A stretch of DNA of 64,000 nucleotides from Haematococcus lacustris (lineage: Eukaryota; Chlorophyta; Chlorophyceae; Chlamydomonadales; Haematococcaceae). Made by a program: the position numbers and the translations under genes. A model generated the notes under the pieces. That model made no database searches and had not been told where the DNA came from. It saw only the letters and a program-made list of their open reading frames with translations. Of this stretch, positions 1 through 10,600 are shown piece after piece. The first letter of the stretch is position 1; every line of letters starts with the position of its first letter. The DNA is taken from contig JASKMD010000029.1 in NCBI GenBank assembly GCA_030144725.1, forward strand, positions 1,815,001-1,879,000, written 5' to 3'.

Positions 1-284
1 CAGTCTTTCCAGGTGTACTGTGATGCCTCACTCCAAGGAGTAGGCGCAGTCCTGATGCAACATGGGTACCCCCTTGCTTATCTCAGCAAGAAGTTGTCCT
101 CTGGTGAGGTCAATTACACCACAGGTGAGCAAGAGATGTTAGCTCTTGTCTCTGCCTGAAAAGAATGGCGTTGCTACCTTGAAGGTGTGCCATTCACTCT
201 GTTCACCAATCATTAGCCTTTGATTTCACTGCCTACACAAAAGACTTTGTCTAGGCGTCAGGCTAGGTGGATAGAACTGCTGTC
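1..284 (+). pseudogene. Ty3/gypsy pol remnant, RNase H segment (part 1)
   Basis: Translation from base 1 gives the RNase H domain of a Ty3/gypsy polyprotein: a CDASLQGVGAVL start with the first catalytic Asp, then AYLSKKL, EQEMLALV and KEWRCYLEG, and finally RRQARWIELLS. Two in-frame stops (near 159 and 213) show decay. The reading frame is cut at 285 by a DNA transposon and resumes at 1416 (FDFRQEYIP). Later parts of the same element lie at 1416-1642, 13763-13849 and 23474-25449. The 5' LTR, gag, protease and reverse transcriptase must lie left of the window. Confidence 0.88.
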
Positions 285-1415
285 TACCGTACTATCTCTT
301 TTGATTCGCGAGGCCCCGAAAAATAAAATTAAATACTCTTTCCCGACCCAAAAAAAAGATTGTTTATTTCTTCCCGATGCAAAAAATGCTGCAAAACACA
401 GTTCTGAGGATGTGGGTGTGCTTATAAATATTCCAGGCTGCCATACCTTGCATACCATGTCAATCCTCCATGGTTCTAGCACTTCTTGGACATGTCACCA
501 TGTCAAGCTACCCGGTCACCTAGTCAAAGCCAGTATGCAAGGGTAGTGTCACCGTGCACCAAGTCACCAAATCTTGACTTTGCACTAGATAGGGCACTGA
601 ACCTCCCCCATGAAGTCATGGTGCTCCTGTGGCTGCTTGCAGTGCCGGCATACCTCTGCATCCTCCTCTGAACACTCAAACTTGCGTGCCCTTGCAGTCA
701 CCCATGCCGCAGCTTTGGCCAAGGCGAAGACCCCAGCAGCTGACTCGGTGCGGCCAGCCACCCCGGCTGCTGACCTGGTGCGGCCAGCCACACCGGCTGC
801 TGCCCTAGCCTGGCCAACCACCCCAACAGCTGACTTCTTGCAGCCAGCCACCCCGGCTGCTAAGTTGCTAACTACCCACTCCTCGTTGTTGGCACTGCCA
901 TCTTCGCTGCTGCTGTTGTCGCCGCTGCTGTTGCTGGCGCTGCTAGTGTTAGCGCTGTGCTTGTGCTGTTGGTGGCTTAGGCTTGTTCCTAGAGCCCAAT
1001 GGCCTGCCACGTTTGCGAATGGTTGGACCATCTACCGTTGTTGCAGCTGGCTTGACTGAAGGCTTGGCTGTTGGCATCGCTCTTGTGATGGCAGACCACT
1101 GCTGAGCTGCCACCATCAGCTCGACGGCTGTCATGGACTGAACATCGATCCCTGCCACCTGCTCTGTAAGCAAGGGGGAACCCTTCGATGGAGCATTTCA
1201 TCGTGCTGGTCAACCTGGCGTTGCAAATTTTCGGCTGCGTCGTTAGCACTAATGCCACGGACCACAAAGCGGTCCATCGCATCGATATCTATGCAGGTCA
1301 AACAATTGTTTGACCACTTCGCGATTCAGTCAAAAATCACATTGTTTACTCGTTCGCGATTTCGCGAGGCCAAAAAAACGATTCGCGGACGCGAATCAAA
1401 AGAGAGAGTACGGTA
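285..1415. mobile_element. TA-flanked DNA transposon with terminal inverted repeats
   Basis: The left end reads TACCGTACTATCTCTTTTGA at 285; the reverse complement of the right end (to 1415) reads the same with one mismatch, and the match extends through GATTCGCG. Both ends carry TA. Removing one TA plus the element rejoins the interrupted gypsy pol in frame (..ELLS-R-FDFRQEY..), so TA is the target duplication. This resembles Tc1/mariner-type target choice, but the TIR does not match a family I can name and no transposase is evident. It is probably non-autonomous. Confidence 0.8.
585..1173 (-). pseudogene. AT-hook / Cys-rich ORF remnant inside the TA transposon
   Basis: Two overlapping minus-strand reading frames (949-1173 and 585-1031) look like one coding region broken by a frameshift. 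The upstream part holds RKRGRPLGSRNK, a good AT-hook (R-G-R-P core). The downstream part has a Ser/Asp-rich acidic stretch, Ala/Gly-rich degenerate repeats and a terminal Cys/His cluster (ECSEEDAEVCRHC). The function is unrecognised; a DNA-binding accessory protein of the transposon is possible. The repeats also open the opposite frame, so coding is uncertain. Confidence 0.3.
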
Positions 1416-1642
1416 GGTTTGACTTTAGGCAGGAGTACATTCCTAGCCTGTCAACCCAGCAGATCCTTTATCCCGGTTGTCTACTGGCCTCCAGGAAGGT
1501 GCCACTGTGTGTGTCATGACCACCAGAAGGCGGGCCCAACTTTCCTGTGAGGGGGAGGGAGCTAGTGTGGCTCGTGCCCTTGAGGCCAATGCCCCTGCTG
1601 CAGTCACTGCGAAATCCTCCTTAACTCCAGAAGCTACTGCAC
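1416..1642 (+). pseudogene. Ty3/gypsy pol remnant, RNase H-integrase connection (part 2)
   Basis: The sequence continues the gypsy polyprotein: FDFRQEYIPSLST, then after a one-base frameshift ADPLSRLSTGLQEG (the usual N/ADPLSR motif at the end of RNase H) and MTTRRRAQLS. It is interrupted near 1643 by the foldback-like element. Confidence 0.8.
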
Positions 1643-1739
1643 ATCACTCACAGGAATTAGCAGCGATAACTGCGCAGTATCCATGGTAACTGCGCTGTTT
1701 TTTATGATACTGCGCTGCTTATCATGGATACTGCGCTGT

Positions 1740-2290
1740 AATCCATAGATACTGCTCAGTCAACCATGGATACAGCTCAGTCAACCATGGATACTGCTCA
1801 GTCAACCATGGATACCGCTCAGTCAACCATGGATACTGCTCAGTCAACCATGGATACTGCTCAGTCAACCATGGATACTGCTCAGTCAACCATGGATACT
1901 GCTCAGTCAACCATGGATACTGCTCAGTCAACCATGGATACTGCTCAGTCAACCATGGATACTGCTCAGTCAACCATGGATACTGCTCAGTCAACCATGG
2001 ATACTGCTCAGTCAACCATAATTACTGCTCAGTCAACCATGATTACTGCTCAGTCAACCATGGATACTGCTCAGTCAACCATGGATACTGCTCAGTTAAC
2101 CATATGTACTGCTCAGTCAACCATGATTACTGCTCAGTCAACCATGGATACTGCTCAGTCAACCATGGATATTGTTCAGTCAACCATGGATACTGCTCAG
2201 TCAACCATATATACTGCTCAGTTAACCATGATTATTGCTCAGTCAACCATGGATACTGCGCTGTCGTCTATGGATACCTCGTTGTCCACT
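1740..2290 (+). repeat. 21-bp minisatellite (MDTAQST phase)
   Basis: About 25 head-to-tail copies of a 21-bp unit, readable as ATGGATACTGC plus TCAGTCAACC. Because 21 is a multiple of 3 it yields an artificial open frame (MDTAQST)n on plus and (TEQYPWL)n on minus. Variants (ATTACTGCTC, ATATGTACTG) cluster at the right side. The unit shares GGATACTG and CAGT with the 22-bp arrays at 6655 and 12177, suggesting a common origin. Confidence 0.9.
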
Positions 2291-2294
2291 AAGG

Positions 2295-2574
2295 AGACTG
2301 CTCAGGTGACGACATCATTTGCTATTGTGTCCCTGCAACGCCATTGTGGTTATTGCGCGTGTGTACCATGTTCTGGCGCAACTCTGTTGCACAACTTCCT
2401 TCTTTTCTAAGACAAGCTACAGACTCACACTCACGATAAACAAGGACCGGTCGCGATTGGACCGACCATAGCTCTATGAAAACTAGAGTAGAAGGCCGTT
2501 CGAACGGTACAAGTCTTACGTAACTCCGTGCATCCGTTGCGACGTAATTTGGCCGCGATTTTCTTCAATTTTAA
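2295..2574. other. Unique spacer, no gene seen
   Basis: Moderately AT-rich sequence between the 21-bp array and the first palindrome array. No coding similarity or repeat is recognisable. Confidence 0.4.
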
Positions 2575-2894
2575 ATCTGTACAGATTCGCTAGGTAGCTA
2601 TCTGTACAGATGTCTGCAAAGCTATCTGTACAGATGCTTCTTGCTATCTGTACAGATAGCTTCTTGAATATCTGTACAGATGCATCTTTAAGCTATCTGT
2701 ACAGATGCATGCATATTATCTGTACAGATGCCTATATGCTATCTGTACAGATGACTCTAAGCTATTTGTACAGATGCTTCTTTGCTATCTGTACAGATGC
2801 TTGCTTTGCTATCTGTACAGATGTTGGCTTCGCTATCTGTACAGACGCTTGTTTTGCTATCTGTACAGACGCTTGTTTGAGTATCTGTTCAGAC
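2575..2894. repeat. Palindrome array 1 (ATCTGTACAGAT, 14 units)
   Basis: Fourteen copies of the perfect 12-bp palindrome ATCTGTACAGAT are separated by 10-13 bp spacers. Spacers are variable but related (GCTTCTTTGCT, GCTTGCTTTGCT, GTTGGCTTCGCT). The last units decay to ATCTGTACAGAC and ATCTGTTCAGAC. The period is about 22-25 bp. Reading it as protein (ICTD, SVQM) is an artefact. Confidence 0.92.
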
Positions 2895-2920
2895 GCTTGT
2901 TACATATCTCCTTGTCCAAA

Positions 2921-3206
2921 CACCCCGCAACACCTCGCTACACCCCCGCAAAACACATGCATTGACGCTCAAACACCTCGCAACACCTCGCTACACCCCC
3001 GCAAAACACATGCATTGACGCTCAAACACCTCGCAACACCTCGCTACACCCCCGCAAAACACATGCATTGACGCTCAAACACCTCGCAACACCTCACTAC
3101 ACCCCCGCAAAACACATGCATTGACGCTCAAACACCTCGCAACACCTCGCTACACCCCCGCAAAACACATGCATTGACGCTCAAACACCTCGCAACACCT
3201 CACTAC
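2921..3206 (+). repeat. 53-bp tandem repeat, about 5 copies
   Basis: A 53-bp unit beginning CAACACCTCGCTACACCCCC and containing ACACATGCATTGACGCTC repeats about five times with almost no divergence (single CGC/CAC changes). It is followed by a diverged partial copy and CA/ACA-rich simple sequence to about 3500. Confidence 0.88.
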
Positions 3207-3319
3207 GCTACTCATATACACATGTCTTTGTGCATCATCACCCCGAGACACCTCCCTATGGGAAAGCTAAGCATATGCATTGATGCATCAACGACTTGCA
3301 ACACCTCCGCATAAGGTGA

Positions 3320-4190
3320 CAAGGTGACAACACCATACAACACCAACAATGACCAATCACCAACAACAACACCAACAACAACACCAACAACACCAACACC
3401 ACACCACACCATGGTGACAACACAAGAACACAACGACACACCACACCACACCACACCACACCACAATGACGACACAACAACATTGCAACAAGGCGGCAAG
3501 ATGACAACGAGTATGGACGCTACAACAAGGGTGATGCTACACTCTCCTTGGTAATGTACTACACCGGGTGCAACTTCATAAGCTCCTCTTACGTGCCATG
3601 TCGCACAACAAGCACGAGCTGACAACCACCCAAGTGCTCCACCATCCAGCTATGGTCCCCTTTGGAGAGGGATGGGTAGGGTCATTGCGGTGTGTGTCCA
3701 TGGCATGGCCAGGGTGGGCTGGGTGGGCTGCTACTACGGGATCCCACTCCAAGCTGCCCGCTCCGTGTTGCCCGCTCCAGATTGCTACGCCAAGGGTAGG
3801 GTAGGGAGAGGGCTGCTACGCCAAGGGTAGGGTAGGGAGAGGGCTGTAGCGTGTGTCGTGGGGCGGGGGTGGGGAAGGGGGGAGGTAGGTGGGGTGGTAG
3901 ACTTGGAGGTGGTGGGACAGGGTAGGGAAGGGGAAGGGGGGGGAAGGGGGGTAGGGGGAAGGGGGAAGGGGGAAGGGGGGGGAAGGGGGGAGGGCTGACC
4001 ATGGGACCTGCAGTAAACAAGGAGCAACTTTGCGGTTAGGCTGGGCATCGGACCACTCATGTGCAAGGACTGGCCACTCACACTTTGCCAGCGCCACTTC
4101 TATACCTACCTGGCAGCGCCTCCATGGCTGCAACTCCTGGCTGCTCCTGCGCTCCATGCGCCTGCTTCTTGTGGTAGGGTGATGGAGGAG
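3320..4190. repeat. Simple-sequence tract (ACA-rich, then G-rich)
   Basis: ACACCA/ACAACA microsatellite at about 3320-3480, then a unique-looking stretch, then G-rich purine tracts at 3780-4000 including two copies of a 33-bp CTACGCCAAGGGTAGGG unit. Open frames here are compositional. Confidence 0.6.
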
Positions 4191-4311
4191 GGGGTGGGGG
4201 TGGGGGTGGGGGTGGGGGTGGGGGTGGGGGTGGGGGTGGGGGTGGGGGTGGGGGTGGGGGTGGGGGTGGGGGTGGGGGTGGGGGTGGGGGTGGGGGTGGG
4301 GGTGGGGGAGG
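4191..4311 (+). repeat. (GGGGGT)n microsatellite
   Basis: About 20 uninterrupted copies of the hexamer GGGGGT, bounded by slightly varied GGAGGG units. The strand is potentially G-quadruplex forming. It is followed at 4443-4502 by about 12 copies of GGGCT. Confidence 0.93.
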
Positions 4312-4442
4312 GGGTGGGAAGGGGGATGGGTGTGGCCACTAGTACCTGCAAACAACAACAAGGTCATGACAGGCGGTCAAAGTTGTGAGGTTGGGGTGAG
4401 GGATGTGAGATGATAGGTAGGGGTAGGGAGGGGAGGTGACGG

Positions 4443-4502
4443 AGAGGGCTGGGCTGGGCTGGGCTGGGCTGGGCTGGGCTGGGCTGGGCTGGGCTGGGCT
4501 GG
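4443..4502 (+). repeat. (GGGCT)n pentamer repeat, short locus
   Basis: About twelve perfect GGGCT units. The same pentamer is much longer at 39457-39751 and, as AGCCC on the plus strand, at 44511-45103. Confidence 0.9.
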
Positions 4503-5158
4503 GGCTCGCCATCGGTGCCAGCTGCTCCTCGCTGTTGCTCTTGGCTTCAGCTTGTGGCTTCTGCCCCTTGCAGCTGCTGATGGCTGTGGCCTCTAGCTGT
4601 TGAGAGCTCCTAATCACTCTTGGCTAATGCTCATGGTTGCACCGCAAGGCTGTTGCTCACAGCTACCTTTCCAAGTTTGCGGTGCTTACTTTGCTCTGCA
4701 CATGCACACGCAACGCATCGCATGCCACATATGATGCACCCCCGATTGGGATGCGCTGATCGCACCTTTGTCGTCGTTGTTCGTGCTCCCCTTGCTTTTA
4801 GTGTTCATCCGCTCCGCTGCTCCATGTTGTTCTTGCTGCGCCTCCTGGCTACGACTCCTGCATATTTCCTGTAGCTAGTAGCTGCGCCTCCTTGTTGTGA
4901 CTATTCGCGTATGGCTGTGAGGCTGAAGGCTTATGCGAGGGACCACATCGCGAAATCGCGAGTCACAGCGCTTGATGTAGGCTAATTGTTGCTGATCGTG
5001 GCCACTGATTAGGTCGAACGCTATGAGACGCGTGAGGCTGCATGGCGTGAGGCTGCATGGCGGTTTGCTACGAATTACGATGTCCAAGCAAGGCCATCGT
5101 TGAAGGTCTCAATGTGATCGCGTGGGCGTGATATGGTAAGACATTCAAACCCTTGGGT
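4503..5158. other. No supported gene
   Basis: CT/GC-rich unique sequence inside the foldback-like composite. Short open frames show no recognisable domain. Around 4935-4965 there is a CGCGAAATCGCGAG dyad, of unknown meaning. Confidence 0.35.
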
Positions 5159-5953
5159 ATCTGTACAGATGCTCCTTGCTATCTGTACAGATACACCTCT
5201 TGCCATCTGTACAGATACGACTTGTCGACATCTGTACAGATTTAACCCTTGCTATCTGAACAGATTGAATTTAGGGGCATCTGTACAGATAATTATTGGC
5301 GTATCTGTACAGATACTTATTATCGCCATCTGTACAGATAAATACCCCGGCATCTGTACAGATACACCTATCGCCATCTGTACAGATACGATTTGTCAAC
5401 ATCTGTACAGATTTTACCCTTGCTATCTGTACAGATTGTATTTACGGGGATCTGTACAGATAATTATTGGCGTATCTGTACAGATACTTATTATCGCCAT
5501 CTGTACAGATTAATACCCCCGGCATCTGTACAGATACACCTATCGCCATCTGCACAGATACAATTTGTCAACATCTGTACAGATTTTACCCTTGCTATCT
5601 GTACAGATTGTATTTGCGGGCATCTGTACAGATAATTACTAGGTGTATCTGTACAGATACCTTCTATCGCCATCTGTACAGACTCTCAATACCCCCGGCA
5701 TCTGTACAGATAGACCTCTTACAATCTGTACAGATGTTACCTTCATGCTATCTGTACAGATTTACCTATACAAGGGTATCTGTACAGATTCACGTACTCT
5801 GTACAGATATCCCAAAACAATCTGTACAGATGCCGACAAGCAGGTATCTGTACAGATGCAAGGAAGGCATCTGTACAGATGCCGCATATCCTTGGGGCCA
5901 TCGACATGCATCTGTACAGATGGCGGGCCCATTAGACGGGCATCTGTACAGAT
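5159..5953. repeat. Palindrome array 2 (ATCTGTACAGAT, about 32 units, higher-order repeat)
   Basis: About 32 copies of the 12-bp palindrome ATCTGTACAGAT are separated mostly by 12-13 bp spacers (about 25-bp period). The spacers recur in a fixed order of seven (starting ACACCTATCGCC, ACGATTTGTCAAC, TTTACCCTTGCT, TGTATTTACGGGG, AATTATTGGCGT, ACTTATTATCGCC, TAATACCCCCGGC). This makes a roughly 175-bp higher-order repeat, present about three times between about 5190 and 5715. Palindromes are nearly invariant (single changes such as ATCTGAACAGAT and ATCTGCACAGAT). The right side has unique, longer spacers. Confidence 0.93.
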
Positions 5954-6149
5954 TCCCAAAAAGGGGGGGGGTACCTCGCGCGCGGATCGATGTATCTTCG
6001 CAACCGCTGCGAGTTACGACTTCATTCAAGAGCGAGGTCCCCCTTAAACTCAACGCTCTATCGTTCTATCGGAGCAGAATGTCCTTCCGATGCAAAAAAG
6101 GCCCTCGCGTCGGCCTTATTTATCGTGAGTGCAGGGCTACCAAAGGGGG

Positions 6150-6262
6150 GTGAGGGTAGGGGGGACGCCACTTCTTTGGCTTGATGGTGGGAGCAGGCTA
6201 TAGCTCTCACTTAATGCACGCCGGTGAATACCGGAGTAGTCTTCTTCTTCTTCTTCTTCCTT
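6150..6262 (+). mobile_element. 5'-truncated Dualen-family 3' end
   Basis: This block matches the 3' end of the full element at 13850-23473: a G-run, then GCTTGATGGTGGGAGCAGG, then TTAATGCACGCCGGTGAATA with a terminal stem-loop (6218-6237), then a (CTT)n tail. Sequence left of about 6130 has no match to the full element, so this is a 5'-truncated copy or a short non-autonomous relative mobilised by the same machinery. Confidence 0.8.
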
Positions 6263-6654
6263 CTTTTCTCTACTGTGTGTTGTGTGGGTTGGTGTGACAG
6301 CGGTTATTGCTGATGATGATGGTTAACCTCCTGTTGATGCCGCAAGCCTATTCCTGCCCTTGATGAAGTCCGTGTAAACCTTAACCCATGTTGCCTGGGT
6401 GCAGATGATGGGATACTTACTATTACTGTTGGCTGGGCTCTTTCACTGTGTGGCTCTTACACACGTCATCAGGCTCAATTACTAGCATCAATAACATGAA
6501 CAACGACAACATATGAGAGGCAACGACATCATGACCAGCTGCCCTTTCACCACCACACCAACATCACCAACATGAAGGCAGCATGAGCAGCAACAACAAC
6601 ATGACGCACACTTGCATTGGCCCTAAGTGTAAGTGAGTGAAGTGGCTTCTGCTC

Positions 6655-7616
6655 TGCAGCCATGTGGCTACTGCTCTTCAGCCATGTGGCTACTGCTCTG
6701 TTGCCATGTGGCTACCGCTGTGTTACCATGTGGCTGCTGCTCTGTATCCATGTGGCTACTGCTCTATATCCATGTGGCTACTGCTCTGTATCCATGTGGC
6801 TACTGCTCAGTATCTATGTGGCTACTGCTCTGTATCTATGTGGCTACTGCTCTGTATCCATGTGGCTACTGCTCTGTATCCATGTGGCTACTGCTCTGTA
6901 TCCATGTGGCTACTGCTCTGTATCCATGTGGCTACTGCTCTGTATCCATGTGGCTACTGCTCTGTATCCATGTGGCTACTGCTCTGTTGCCATGTGGCTA
7001 CTGCTCTGTATCCATGTGGCTACTGCTCTGTATCCATGTGGCTACTGCTCTGTATCTATGTGGCTACTGCTCTGTTGCCATGTGGCTACTGCTCTGTTGC
7101 CATGTGGCTACTGCTCTGTATCCATGTGGCTACTGCTCTGTATCCATGTGGCTACTGCTCTGTATCCATGTGGCTACTGCTCTGTATCCATGTGGCTACT
7201 GCTCTGTTGCCATGTGGCTACTGCTCTGTATCTATGTGGCTACTGCTCTGTATCCATGTGGCTACTGCTCTGTATCCATGTGGCTACTGCTCAGTATTCA
7301 TGTGGCTACTGCTCTGTATCCATGTGGCTACTGCTCTGTATCTATGTGGCTACTGCTCTGTATCCATGTGGCTACTGCTCTGTATCTATGTGGCTACTGC
7401 TCTGTATCCATGTGGCTACTGCTCTGTATCCATGTGGCTACTGCTCTGTATCCATGTGGCTACTGCTCTGTATCCATGTGGCTACTGCTCTGTATCCATG
7501 TGGCTACTGCTCTGTTGCCATGTGGCTACTGCTCTATATCCATGTGGCTACTGCTCTGTATCCATGTGGCTACTGCTCTGTATCCATGTTGCTACTGCTC
7601 TGTTGCCATGTGGCTA
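6655..7616 (+). repeat. 22-bp minisatellite, about 43 copies
   Basis: Head-to-tail 22-bp units (CATGTGGCTACTGCTCTG plus TATC or TTGC). Because 22 is not a multiple of 3, all three plus frames stay open and cycle the same 22-residue pattern. These long frames are not genes. The same unit occurs in reverse orientation at 12177-13440. Confidence 0.95.
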
Positions 7617-7639
7617 CTTGCCTTATGAGTCTTGTTGCT

Positions 7640-10600
7640 CCATGTCATTCCTTGTTCCTAGCTGCTGCTAGGGATGTGGCTGACGCTTGCCTTATGCTCC
7701 TTGCTGGCTGCTGGGACATGGCAATTGACCAAGCGTGGCATTCTAGCACAGTGTGGGTGATGTCGAGGCACTCACCAGCGGGGGGCAGCAGACAGACAGC
7801 TATCGCCCAGCCTTAAACTCGGTTTGGCGCGAGCCGGCAGGTGAGGGATGGCGGTAGGGGAGGCAAGAGGAGAGGCAAGTGGGGAGGAGGTTTGGGAGAC
7901 ATGGCGGGGTGGGGAGGCAGGAGGGGAGGCAGACGGGAAGGTGTGTAGTGTAGGTTAGGGTAGGGTAGAATTCGGTAGGGTAGGGTAGGGTAGAGGAGGG
8001 TGGGAGGGAGGGAGGGAGGGAGGGGGGCAACCTGCACTGGTCTCAAGGGCAACCCCCGGGGCAGAGGGGTGGGGTGGGGTGGGGTAGGTGGGGAGGCAAG
8101 GGGAAGAGGGGTGAGTGGAGGAGGGAAGGGGGGTAGAGGTGGTGGTGGGTGGTGGTGGCGGGAGGGTGGGCGGGGCATGGCGCGAGGAGAGGTGTGGAGA
8201 GGGTGAGTGTGGAGTAGCTGTGCACACCAGCAGCGCACAAGGGACGGTCAAGGAGTCATGGCGAAGGGGTTGCTCAGTCTTACCGTGTCATGGTCCTCTT
8301 TGTGCCTTGGGGATGGGGAAGGGGCAAGGAGGGTTGGGAAGGGGGGGCTGACAAGTAAGAGGGAGGGCAAGGGAGGGTCAGGGACATAAATGGATGGGGG
8401 AGGTATGCTCCACAGCTGCACCTCCCAGAGCCACCAACGTGACGGTGAGGATGAGGATGAGGGTGGGGAAGAAGCTGCCTGGCTGCTGCTATCACTCAAA
8501 CCTAAGCACAAGTGAGACAAGGGTATACGTCAGAGCGTTGCTTAGCCTCCTGACTCTTGTCATGGCAAAGGGGTTGCTCAGTCTTACCGTGTCATAAATT
8601 GTACATGGGCTGGGGAAGGGGGAAGTGTATCAACAAACTGGGAGGGGGTGGTGGTATAGGGGGTGGGGGAGAAGAGGTGCCAATCAGACCTGCAGCCAAG
8701 GGGCGTGCACGTGAGGTAGGGAGATCAGGTTGGGCACTGAGTATTAGCCACTTACCGGTAGCCACCAGCAACCACTCACTAGCAGAGAGCTGGGAGTGAA
8801 AGGGTCAGGAAGAAGAGGGGGAAGGGGGAGCTTGTGTGTGTAGAGGTGGGAAGGTGGTGGTAGTGATGCCAAGGTAGGTAGGAGAAGATCTGCTCTTGGC
8901 TGCTACGAAGGGTAGGGAGGGAAGGGCAGATGGAGATGTCAGGGGGTAGGAGGCGAGGGGGAAGGGGGAAGTAGGATAGGAGGAGGGTGTGGTGGGGTGG
9001 GGTGGGGGATGGGGGGAAGAGAAGGGAGAGGGGGAAAGGTGAGGTACTGAGAGTTACCATCGGACCTGAAGCAAACACAGTGCGCGCTATTGGTTGGGTT
9101 GGATGATAGTGGACAATGTAAGGCAAGGGCAAACCACTCACCGCTGACGCCTTGGTGCTCCGTGCTGCGCAATGCGCCTTGCTGGCTCCTTGTATTGGCT
9201 CTGCACCACCTGCCATATGGCTCTGCACTACCTGCCATATGGCTCTGCACCACCTGCCATATGGCTCTGCACCACCTGCCATATGGCTCTGCACCACCTG
9301 CCAAGGGTATAAGCGCCTGGCTGCTAGCTCCTGGCACCATGCCAGTAGCTGTGCACAACAGCAGCGAACAAGGGACGGTCAAGGAGTCATGGCGGTAGTG
9401 GAGGTGGTGGTCCGGGATGGAGAGGAGGGTGGGAGGGAGGGAGGGAGTGGGTATAGGAATGGAAAAGGAGGATGTTGATGGTGGGTGGGGGGAAGGAGTA
9501 CTAAGTGCGACCGTCAGACCTGCAGCAAACACATGGCAAAGCATAGGTGAGACTAGGTAACCAGGGCCACTAATCAGCAAGGGGGTCAGCACTCACCGCT
9601 CACTCCATGTTGCTCCATGATCACTTATTGGTGGCTCTTGCCTTGCTCTTACCGTGCTCGTAGTAACCTCCGAAGCTGGTCTCCTACCTGCTCACACCTT
9701 GGGCTAGCTGCCTCCTCGCTGCTCACGGAGAGGCAAGAGGGGAGGGGAGGCAACTCTTGACTTTGTTCACTGGCTGCCGCTCCTGGCTGCTCCTCCTAGC
9801 CGCTGCTCCTGAGAGGGGAGGGAAGAAGTAGACCACCAGACCTGGTGTAATCACCAGACCTGCAGAAAGAGCCATGCTATCAATAGTTGTACTCAGGGCA
9901 CTTATTGGCAGGGGGCTATCCACTCACCATTTGACCCTTGCTCTTCCTCCTCTTCCTTGCTCCTTGCTGTGTCCTTACATGTTGCTGCTCTATGCCTATG
10001 TGACCACCTTGTTAGTACAAGGCAACACAACCCACCTGCAGGGGGAGGTAACGAGGTGGTGGTCGTCATCATGGCACTGCCGCACCTGCACAAGCAGAGA
10101 TAGTTGCATGGCTGCATTGGTGACGCTGGCGGCGAGGGTGGCTGCGTAGCGCTGCGGGGCTGCGCTTGCTATGAAGCTATCTGTGTGGCTGCGAGGTTGG
10201 CTGAGACGTAGGTTGCGTGGTTGCAAGTCCAGATCATCCTGAAAGGATGCTTTGCGTGGTGCCTGGATTCTTTGCGGGGATGCAAGGCTGGGCAGCTGCG
10301 GGGATGCCTTGCCGCGAGGCGCTCGATGGCTAGTCGAGCTGTGTGGTCTATGGGCCGTGGCCCCAGGCAAGACTGCGGCGAGCTAGCTGTTTCTGCGCGA
10401 TTCTGGGCTCAGGAAAGTTATTCATAACTCCATGATGCCGTTTTTGAAGCGCGCAAAGAAAGGTGTGCTAGGTACCAACGTCCCAGCCAGCCTCGCAGCC
10501 AGCCTCGCAGCTAGCCTCTCAACCGGCCAACAACGCAGCCGCAATCTAGCCTGAAGCTCCGAGCAAGGTAACCCCGTAGCTGCCTCGCAACCCAGCCACA

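Noticed and set aside
1722..2410. 214-aa MDTAQST repeat protein
   Set aside because: Product of the 21-bp minisatellite; both strands are open and the flanks show no coding signal.
4191..4311. Interstitial telomere repeat
   Set aside because: GGGGGT is not the TTTTAGGG/TTTAGGG repeat of green algae; treated as an ordinary microsatellite.
3816..4388. HPHPHP / GVGVGV proteins
   Set aside because: GGGGGT microsatellite and neighbouring G-rich tracts.
2575..5953. CRISPR array
   Set aside because: Regular repeats with spacers superficially resemble one, but the repeat is only 12 bp and palindromic, spacers are 10-13 bp and recur in order, no cas genes are present, and the genome is eukaryotic.
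6633..7816. Three overlapping plus-strand proteins of 331-384 aa (CGYCSVSMWLLL repeats)
   Set aside because: A 22-bp tandem repeat without stops keeps all three frames open; the proteins are the same artefact in three phases.
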